From positions 1 to 9,636 of the forward strand of contig JAAFKL010000007.1 in assembly GCA_021399405.1 (NCBI GenBank): 9,636 nt of DNA, given 5' to 3'. The stretch is from Candidatus Heimdallarchaeota archaeon (GTDB lineage: Archaea > Asgardarchaeota > Heimdallarchaeia > Heimdallarchaeales > Kariarchaeaceae). Of this stretch, positions 1 through 5,912 are shown in pieces; the stretch's first letter is position 1, and each line of letters starts with the position of its first letter. The notes beneath the pieces are model-generated. The model had not been told where the DNA came from. It made no database searches and saw nothing but the letters and a program-made list of their open reading frames with translations. Position numbers and translations under genes: made by a program.

Positions 1-3000
1 AATACCAAGGATCTCAAACATGTAACAAATCTGATTGATGATCAACATAAAACAGCAATGCATAATTGGAGACAGACCAATGATTTTGATGAGCTTAGAA
101 AATCAGAAGCCAATTTACGCAAGAATTACCTGCGATTAATATTTGAATCCAGTAGTAGGTATGGAAATACTGTATTCAAAAGATACCAGGATCCCAAGGG
201 AGATATGGATCCAATGAATATGTTGTTTAATATTGCAGGTGCTCTCATGCGTGCATTTGCAGAGGAATTCTATCCCCTTCCCTCATTCGATGAGAGGATT
301 GGAAAGGATCGTGGATACATATCTCAAAAACATGCTTTTGTCACAATAACTCATCCCAATATCCCATCCCTTGATTTGATCGACATGACAAGGGCACACA
401 TGTGGTTTCTTTGCCACCATTTATTTATCTACAGGGTGAATTCTTTTGCTGCCACACGTTACCTGATGATACTACTATTCAAATTCAAATCTTATCTCTA
501 TTATATCTATGCTGGAGGAGGACAGGGAAGAAAGATAATAGAGAAAAAATATAATAGCATACTGGATATGGACAAGGACCTGTATGATGTGATCAGATTG
601 GCCAAATATGATCGCGAGACCAATCATGCAGTACACAGAGTGACTCAACTAGAATTACCAGATACAAAAAATAAGCTCTTCGATATGATAAAAGATGAAA
701 TTGATGATATCAATATCAATGATAAATTCTATTTAAAAGTGGTAGAACTATTCGAGATAGAGCAGAAAAAAATTGGTACAATCAGGCATCAAGAGATAAT
801 GTCTGGATTACCTCAACCATATAACCTTAGAGATATTGTTTTCAATGGGGATAAATATGTACAGAATAATTCTGGGTATCTAGTCGTGGCAGAATTACCC
901 ATTCCAAGTAAGAAATCAGCCAAGATCGATTTTGTAATATTCAAAAGAATTCTAAGAAAAACTAGGTATATCTGGATCCCGGTGATTATTCTAGATTTAA
1001 AGACTAAAACCGATGGAGCATTTGATTTCAAATCACAAGCTGTGAGGGGGCGACCAGAGCTGAAGCAACCAAAACCAGTGATTAAACTGGAACCTGTTGA
1101 TGAATGGCATATGACAGTCTCTAATGCCATGAATAAACATGCCTCCAACCAGTTGAATACCTATGTGCAAATAATTCGAAAAGAAATGAACGGAATTCTA
1201 AGAGAAGTTCAGCATGCACCACTGCAGGGAATTGTAGCTATTAGGGCCGAAAACAATGATCTACGAGATTCGATTCAAAATTTATTGTATTCACTCCCAG
1301 AATATCTCCTTGAAAATTATAAAGACCTGGGTGGCTGTTATTTCTATCCTGAGGATGAAGATATCGCAGTTATATTCAAAGACTTTCAAAATATTGAATT
1401 GCTGAGAGATCCCAAAGCTGGGAAGAAGAACCAATACATACCTCAATTATCTAGGGCAGAAAAAAATATTACACTCTATGTAACCTGTGCATCGAATATC
1501 AATTTTGGAAAGACAGCTGCAAATATTGCTGCTGTATATGACTGTATCAAAACAGTGGTTGAGGATCATGGAGAGATAATTGTACTAGATACTCTTGATG
1601 TATATTCTGATTTTACCACAGAAAGAATGAGATTACCCCAGGAATTCCTTGATAAAGTAGAAATTATTCCATTAGATGTCATAGATCCAGATTTAGACAT
1701 GCTTAGACAAATTAAAAAACCGGTGGTCATAACTGGTTGGGCAGACAGCAAAACAATGATTACTCGTCCCTGGGATAAAGAGCAATTGATATTAGAAAAT
1801 ATAAATACAGAGTATATATATTTAATCGATCGGGCAGTCAAGGGTATAAACACCTCAAAAATATATAATGATCGCTGTATACTACCTTACCGGGAATATA
1901 GTAAGAGGAAAAATTACATCTCCAAAATCATTTATAATTTACCTGTACCACCCAAGAAAATCAAAAAACCCCTGTACGATGATGTCCGGGTTATTATCGG
2001 TGAAAAAGCAGAGATCACAATCTGTCCTGCATTGACAGGGATTGCAATGAAATTTGAGAAAACGGATAGAAGAAAGAAAATTGATAGTAACCGCAATTTA
2101 TCTCTGATTAAACTGGAAGAAGTATATGATTTAATTGCTCATATGAGAACTGAGTATTCTCTTGAGAAATTAACTTTCGATTATTCTTCACTGGGTGAAA
2201 GAGAAGAGCTAATTCAGCTATTCCATCTACCACTTGTAAAAGAAAAGAAGAAAAAAGAAGTAAACCGAGAATTTAGGTCTCGCAATCCATTCAAGAGAAT
2301 AGTAAAAATGTATCAGAGAACATACAGGGTACCGTATAGTAATGAATTCGGGAGAAGAACTCTGGTAGTAGAAGCATTAGATGATGTCAAGGTGTTTATT
2401 GAAGCCAAAGAAGACCTAAATTATATCCTTGAGGATTTCGAAGATAATATTAATTATAATATAATGCAATCATTGATTTTATCAGAGACTCGTTTGGGAC
2501 TAAATTTATTGCCTTTAATTGAGGACCACAGGTATAATTTTTACAAGACTTATTGTATGCTTGATATGAATTATGAGAAATTTAAGGAAAACACCAACTG
2601 GTACAATTTGTTATTTCTTGCATTGAGATCAATATACCCCTTACGAGATAATCATCTGATACAACTATGGAGACAATTCAGTACCTGGATGCTATATACT
2701 CTTGGTTACGAGATGCGATCCAATATAAAATACATATTCAATATCGCAAATATCTGGAGACAGTTAGAATCCCGGTGTCATTACTACCTATCACTGGATG
2801 GTGAAGTTATAAGACACATGGAACAGGGAGTAATGGAAATTGGAGATCGATACTCTATCATTCGATTTGAGGATTCCAGGGGTCTATTTGAATTCACAGA
2901 CCATAATGAACTTAGGGAAGTTCACTGGCAAGTCAGTCATGCAGATGTTGTACTCAGCAATTTTGAATTAAAAGAAATAATCCCAATTTGTAGTGGGTAC

Positions 3001-4398
3001 CTGGGAACCGATAGATATTTGTGGTCGAATGATGACTGGTCTGAAGTAAGAAAGCTAAGGATGCGTGTGGATGAACTGAAGGAATGGAACATAAGGAATA
3101 TTCAGTTAATTCCCTGCAATTTGGAAGAGATACCCTCGGTGGATCCATACATACCTGAAACCAGAACATTGGACATAACATATGTTGGTTGCAATTTGGA
3201 ATATAATGATGGAATTGAGATGACAATCTATTCTAAAAAAACAGCTGAGATTTCAGAACAGATATACAAAGTATTTGACAATGTAGAGGAGCTCATGGAG
3301 GTACTCAGACACCTTTGGGGAAACATTTCTCATCCTCTTGAAATCGAAAACTATTATTGCAGGATTGAATTCAGGTATGATATTGATTGGGGGGTATTTG
3401 TATCACTAAGTAAATATCTAGGAAAAATCGATGTGCCTTTCATACTTGAGGATTTTGAATTTGTAGAGGGAATGGAGAAAATATATTTAAATTGTTATTT
3501 GAACCACAATGAAGAGATATGTGAAGAAGGTCATCCCAATTGCTGGATATGGGAGAGCTATAATGAGGATCTAGATTATTATCTATCCGATTATGCCTCT
3601 ACAGAGGATATCAAGGAGATATTTGACAAGAAAATAATTGAGCTGGAGGATATTGACAAAATCTATTTTCTGAATTTCAAATTTGATGAGAATAGAATAT
3701 TGTACCAGGAAAATAAGATAATCAAATCACTTCTGAGCAGGCATACGATTAATAGGTACCTGTTACTTGAATATAAGAGCTACGAAAAAGAGGTCACCAA
3801 GACACTAGAAGATATTTCTCATGATTCCAGCAATAATACACTAGTACTCACTTTTGTGAATAATATCACCAAGGAGAGTGAAATTGAGTTAATTAGCTAT
3901 ATTGCAGAAAATAAAAGAGAGCAGATGCAGGAGATTCTGTCTATATTTGATGGATTTGATTATCAAGAGGGTATTTATCCTGAGAATGTATTCAAAGAAA
4001 TAAAAGAAGAATGTGAAAGCTATTTGGAAGAATATCCTCTAGCTGAAATTGATAACTTTGAAATGAAAGATCCCACAATTACAATAAGTGATTTTGATTG
4101 TGATGAGGTTGATTATGATCAATACCATCTGCAACTCAAAATAGATGATCAATGGCATAATTATGAAAATAATCCCAATCGTCTTCTAGGTAAAGATGAA
4201 GTAATACGTTTGATAGATCAACTATTACAAGAGAAGAAAAAGCCATCTGGCAGAGATATTTTGAGTAATCTTATTGATTACTTCATTGAAATTGATTTAA
4301 CTGACCATGAAATTATTCCAGATGGGAATATGGAAGATATTGAAGAGATATTATCTGAACTAAAAGAAGAATTATTGAAAAATGAGGATGTTAATTAA
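1..4398 (+). CDS. Giant PD-(D/E)XK nuclease-domain protein with possible degenerate P-loop region (5'-partial)
   Basis: The frame is open from base 1. The 19 codons before the first in-window ATG (base 58) read as normal protein (NTKDLKHVTNLIDDQHKT...), and no ribosome-binding site precedes that ATG, so I treat the gene as 5'-partial with at least 1465 residues (numbering from base 1). Residues ~285-400 carry a PD-(D/E)XK nuclease core: E298 in a hydrophobic strand, D310 in AKIDFVIF, D332-L-K334 in VIILDLKTKT, and a QxxxY motif (Q384-Y388, QLNTY), the order seen in RecB/Cas4-type nucleases. Residues ~490-680 may form a RecA-like fold: a Walker-A-like SNINFGKT (498-505) lacking the first Gly, then IIVLD with D530 as a Walker-B candidate. 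Residues 1-285 and ~690-1465 are not recognised; the last ~350 are rich in Asp/Glu. There is no signal peptide or membrane segment in the visible part, suggesting a cytoplasmic DNA-acting protein. The downstream GTPase gene overlaps its stop codon. DNA cleavage is inferred from motifs; the ATPase reading is weak. Confidence 0.85.
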   Translation, partial: NTKDLKHVTNLIDDQHKTAMHNWRQTNDFDELRKSEANLRKNYLRLIFESSSRYGNTVFKRYQDPKGDMDPMNMLFNIAGALMRAFAEEFYPLPSFDERIGKDRGYISQKHAFVTITHPNIPSLDLIDMTRAHMWFLCHHLFIYRVNSFAATRYLMILLFKFKSYLYYIYAGGGQGRKIIEKKYNSILDMDKDLYDVIRLAKYDRETNHAVHRVTQLELPDTKNKLFDMIKDEIDDININDKFYLKVVELFEIEQKKIGTIRHQEIMSGLPQPYNLRDIVFNGDKYVQNNSGYLVVAELPIPSKKSAKIDFVIFKRILRKTRYIWIPVIILDLKTKTDGAFDFKSQAVRGRPELKQPKPVIKLEPVDEWHMTVSNAMNKHASNQLNTYVQIIRKEMNGILREVQHAPLQGIVAIRAENNDLRDSIQNLLYSLPEYLLENYKDLGGCYFYPEDEDIAVIFKDFQNIELLRDPKAGKKNQYIPQLSRAEKNITLYVTCASNINFGKTAANIAAVYDCIKTVVEDHGEIIVLDTLDVYSDFTTERMRLPQEFLDKVEIIPLDVIDPDLDMLRQIKKPVVITGWADSKTMITRPWDKEQLILENINTEYIYLIDRAVKGINTSKIYNDRCILPYREYSKRKNYISKIIYNLPVPPKKIKKPLYDDVRVIIGEKAEITICPALTGIAMKFEKTDRRKKIDSNRNLSLIKLEEVYDLIAHMRTEYSLEKLTFDYSSLGEREELIQLFHLPLVKEKKKKEVNREFRSRNPFKRIVKMYQRTYRVPYSNEFGRRTLVVEALDDVKVFIEAKEDLNYILEDFEDNINYNIMQSLILSETRLGLNLLPLIEDHRYNFYKTYCMLDMNYEKFKENTNWYNLLFLALRSIYPLRDNHLIQLWRQFSTWMLYTLGYEMRSNIKYIFNIANIWRQLESRCHYYLSLDGEVIRHMEQGVMEIGDRYSIIRFEDSRGLFEFTDHNELREVHWQVSHADVVLSNFELKEIIPICSGYLGTDRYLWSNDDWSEVRKLRMRVDELKEWNIRNIQLIPCNLEEIPSVDPYIPETRTLDITYVGCNLEYNDGIEMTIYSKKTAEISEQIYKVFDNVEELMEVLRHLWGNISHPLEIENYYCRIEFRYDIDWGVFVSLSKYLGKIDVPFILEDFEFVEGMEKIYLNCYLNHNEEICEEGHPNCWIWESYNEDLDYYLSDYASTEDIKEIFDKKIIELEDIDKIYFLNFKFDENRILYQENKIIKSLLSRHTINRYLLLEYKSYEKEVTKTLEDISHDSSNNTLVLTFVNNITKESEIELISYIAENKREQMQEILSIFDGFDYQEGIYPENVFKEIKEECESYLEEYPLAEIDNFEMKDPTITISDFDCDEVDYDQYHLQLKIDDQWHNYENNPNRLLGKDEVIRLIDQLLQEKKKPSGRDILSNLIDYFIEIDLTDHEIIPDGNMEDIEEILSELKEELLKNEDVN
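871..1170 (+). other. PD-(D/E)XK nuclease core within the giant protein
   Basis: This domain-level entry covers residues ~291-390. Visible residues are E298 at the end of GYLVVAE, D310 in KIDFVIF (motif II, acidic after a short charged stretch), D332 and K334 in ILDLKTKT (motif III, D-x-K variant of E-x-K), and Q384/Y388 in NQLNTYVQ (motif IV, QxxxY). In the RecB/Cas4 branch these residues bind the metal ion and position DNA. Spacing D310 to D332 is 22 residues and K334 to Q384 is 50, slightly long because of a Pro/Lys-rich loop. All key residues are present, so the domain is likely active. It could instead belong to another restriction-endonuclease-like clan with the same motif order. Confidence 0.65.
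4384..4388 (+). promoter_or_regulatory. Ribosome-binding site for the GTPase start
   Basis: GAGGA lies nine bases before the ATG at 4398, inside the last codons of the giant gene. Together with the one-base TAATG stop/start overlap it supports translational coupling of the two genes and fixes the GTPase start. Confidence 0.6.
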
Positions 4399-4613
4399 TG
4401 GAATATTTTAGAGTATTAGTTATTGGAGAGAGGGGTGTGGGTAAGACATCTCTAATCCAACGATTCCTTTCTGATACTTTTACTGAAAAATATTACGAGA
4501 CTAATGAGATACAGTATGTAAAATATCTACTCCCTGGCCTTTCGCAGATTATTGAGGAAGGAGACAACATCATCCCTGCTTTGAAAGTTGTTGCAGAATT
4601 TTGGGAAGAGTAG
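4398..4613 (+). pseudogene. Ras-like small GTPase, truncated after switch I and joined to a foreign tail
   Basis: Residues 1-45 are the opening of a Ras/Rab-type GTPase: strand FRVLVIG, P-loop GERGVGKT (10-17, with K16 and T17 as in Ras), helix 1 ending in FLSDTFTEKYY, and a switch-I threonine exactly at residue 35. The G3 DxxG, G4 NKxD and G5 SAK motifs are absent, and the ORF stops at 71 residues against the usual 160-200. The tail from about residue 46 (GLSQIIEEGDNIIPALKV...) does not fit a GTPase. It resembles the C-terminal helix of HxlR-type winged-helix regulators (pattern LTExGxxLIPxLxxLxxWxEE), so the ORF looks like a fusion of two gene ends. It could not bind guanine specifically or switch in the normal way. 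It has a good ribosome-binding site and a TAATG overlap with the giant gene, so the original gene was probably co-expressed with the nuclease. Many such GTPases are typical of Asgard archaea. Confidence 0.7.
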
Positions 4614-4891
4614 GAAAAGGAGTTTTGTGGAATTGTTACAGATGTAATATCACTATATGTTGTCTGAATAGGACTTTCAATTATTATTATTGGAAAATCG
4701 GTATCATACAAAGTGAATATCACAGTTTGTGTCTGTACAGGGAATGATTGATCTACTGAAACTATAGTTAAATTATGGCCTCCAAGGTCTAAATTGTGCC
4801 AAATGTACCCACTATCAATATTACTTCCATTAACAACATTATAAAAATATACACTGACAATTTGCCTTTGGCTCAACCTAATCCTCATCAT
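4614..4891 (-). pseudogene. Fragment of an Ig-like surface-protein domain
   Basis: Read on the minus strand, about 90 residues look like one or two beta-sandwich repeats of an archaeal cell-surface protein: a GHNLTIVSVD strand, then TVIFTLYDTDFPIIIIESP, the usual link between extracellular Ig-like repeats. There is no signal peptide, no ribosome-binding site before the ATG at 4891, and no anchor. The open frame runs on into the antisense of the GTPase ORF (to 4493), but beyond 4614 it stops looking like protein. I read it as a decayed piece of a larger gene left between two other fragments. Which surface protein it came from cannot be told. Confidence 0.4.
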
Positions 4892-4961
4892 CCATATTGA
4901 TCAATTTGTCTTTTGTCAGATTGTAATCAGGGATTTCTGATTTTTCTTCGATTTTTTCCAA
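4878..4961 (-). other. 27-codon acidic ORF just after the polymerase stop
   Basis: From TTG at 4961 the frame reads LEKIEEKSEIPDYNLTKDKL... and ends in MDDED before TAG. It is in the same frame as the polymerase fragment, with a single TGA (4967-4965) and one AAG codon between them. Two readings fit. It may be the original C-terminal extension of the polymerase, cut off by a nonsense mutation. Or it may be the start of a next gene: GAGGTG (4973-4968) would be a ribosome-binding site six bases before the TTG. Either way it ends abruptly where the surface-protein fragment begins, so it appears truncated. No function is proposed. Confidence 0.3.
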
Positions 4962-4964
4962 CTT

Positions 4965-5471
4965 TCACACCTCAATCTTCAATGGTTCCAGCAACTGACT
5001 AAAAACAGAAACAAAAGTCTTCATCAGAGCACCGGTATCCACATCCACAACCTTCACTTGATCCGCGGGTACCACCTTGGAATTTTTAATCTGCCCCTTG
5101 GGTAGAGCCAGTCCCTCTGGAACCACCACCTTGACAGCCTTCTCCACCTTCACATAATCCAAACGCACACCGCTCCTGAATTCATCCAGAGATCGCCCCG
5201 CATTGACCAGCTGTGCCACCACCTGCAAATTCTGCACCCAGGTCTTGTAGTACTCTGGTCTCTTGGTCAAGTTGGATGATATCATCACATCCTCGATCTC
5301 AAAATTACTACTTTTTATCCTTATTCTCAACTCCTCAAGTTTCTCCTTGATAAGTGGAACTGCAGCATGCATCTCCACCTTGGTAATTGCCTTACTTAAC
5401 ATAGTAATAATCTCGTTGAATGTGTCTCTAAAAATTTTTGGAGTATTAGATTTCCTACCCATCAGACCCAC
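4965..5471 (-). pseudogene. C-terminal (thumb) fragment of archaeal family B DNA polymerase
   Basis: The 168 residues match the end of archaeal replicative PolB: GLMGRKSNTP at the palm-to-thumb boundary, a helical thumb segment with LTKRPEYYKT (68-77; compare the family's LTK-x-x-x-EYK), then a YVKV strand, and the closing SVFSQLLEPLKIEV, which corresponds to the conserved end (S-x-F-x-QLLEPLGI). The exonuclease domain, fingers and palm, with the catalytic DTD and SLYPS motifs, are all missing, about three quarters of a normal 750-900 residue enzyme. The GTG at 5471 is only the first start codon in the frame: the four codons before it (KEII) still fit PolB, and the frame closes at a TAA at 5487-5485. 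No ribosome-binding site is seen. It therefore looks like a relic, not a split-polymerase subunit, though a subunit cannot be excluded. Its GC content (62 of 120 bases in 5041-5160) is far above its neighbours. Confidence 0.7.
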
Positions 5472-5561
5472 GATAATTTCTTTTAATTATGTCATTTCCA
5501 CTGATCATGGTAGCTGTTAAAACAGGAAAATCCCATTTCTAGGTAACAATATCCTTCTAAA

Positions 5562-5580
5562 ATATTCAAGAATTGAATAT
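5562..5580. repeat. Short perfect inverted repeat
   Basis: ATATTCAA and TTGAATAT form an 8-bp perfect stem around a 3-base GAA loop. No T-tract follows on either strand, and it sits between two gene fragments. It could be a regulator site or a junction scar; an 8-bp AT-rich palindrome can also arise by chance. Confidence 0.3.
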
Positions 5581-5617
5581 AAAATGAATCGGGGTACTGC
5601 TACAAAAATAAGATACA

Positions 5618-5785
5618 TCAGTCTCTATCCCGACCCGTGCCTGGGACAATTTTTCCCTCACTGTATACTACGGAACCATAGATCTCAATTCCGGTAGTGG
5701 TTGCCTCTAGATCATCTAATCTGGCATCATCAGATGAAGTTATCATTTCTGATACGTTGGCAGGGAAGAAGTCGGTGGTCAAATT
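5618..5785 (-). pseudogene. C-terminal fragment of an unidentified protein
   Basis: The minus strand carries about 55 protein-like codons (LTTDFFPANVSEMITSSDD..., later GIEIYGSVVYSEGKIVPG) ending at TGA 5620-5618. Acidic residues, an alternating beta-strand stretch and moderate GC suggest real coding origin. Upstream the frame is closed by consecutive TGA and TAA codons (5791-5786), and the TTG at 5782 has no ribosome-binding site, so the N-terminus is missing. I do not recognise the family. It sits upstream of the polymerase fragment on the same strand, so both could be leftovers of one deleted stretch. Confidence 0.4.
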
Positions 5786-5912
5786 TCATTAATTAATTAG
5801 AATTCTTTTATCAAGAAATTAAATCGGTGAAGGAGTACTAACTTGCATTAAAAGGATATATGTAATTGATATTTTCACAGCCTTAATAACATAGGGAAAT
5901 CAACAATGAATT

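Larger units (their letters stand above)
5472..5912. other. Largely non-coding degenerate interval
   Basis: Between the polymerase relic and the metallopeptidase stop there is no intact gene. It holds the inverted repeat at 5562-5580 and the 55-codon relic at 5618-5785. From 5786 to 5912 the DNA is very AT-rich with stops in all frames, and I see no clear terminator hairpin. TATATG at ~5857-5862 is TATA-like but no gene start follows at a suitable distance on either strand. Confidence 0.5.

Noticed and set aside
813..1148. Minus-strand ORF of 111 codons
   Set aside because: It is antisense to the nuclease core, whose plus-frame motifs are clear; the antisense protein has no domain-like pattern.
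1566..1853. Minus-strand ORF of 95 codons
   Set aside because: It lies wholly inside the giant gene and reads as a Ser/Ile-rich shadow.
2954..3226. Minus-strand ORF of 90 codons
   Set aside because: It is a shadow of the giant gene, with Cys/His/Ser-rich text that looks non-natural.
4493..4891. Complete 132-residue minus-strand gene
   Set aside because: The part antisense to the GTPase ORF loses protein character, and there is no start signal; only 4614-4891 is kept as a fragment.
4965..4967. Selenocysteine reading of the TGA after the polymerase fragment
   Set aside because: No catalytic context and no visible SECIS-like hairpin; a nonsense mutation or a new start is simpler.
5263..5520. 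Plus-strand ORF of 85 codons with hydrophobic, Ser/Ile-rich product
   Set aside because: It is antisense to the recognisable polymerase thumb; hydrophobicity is an artefact of reversed acidic and lysine codons.
5562..5580. Inverted repeat as a transcription terminator
   Set aside because: No T-tract follows on either strand, and archaeal termination relies mainly on T-rich stretches.
5737..5789. Short ORF from ATG 5789 (MKFDHRLLPCQR...)
   Set aside because: Only about 19 codons, no ribosome-binding site, and it overlaps a better coding frame.
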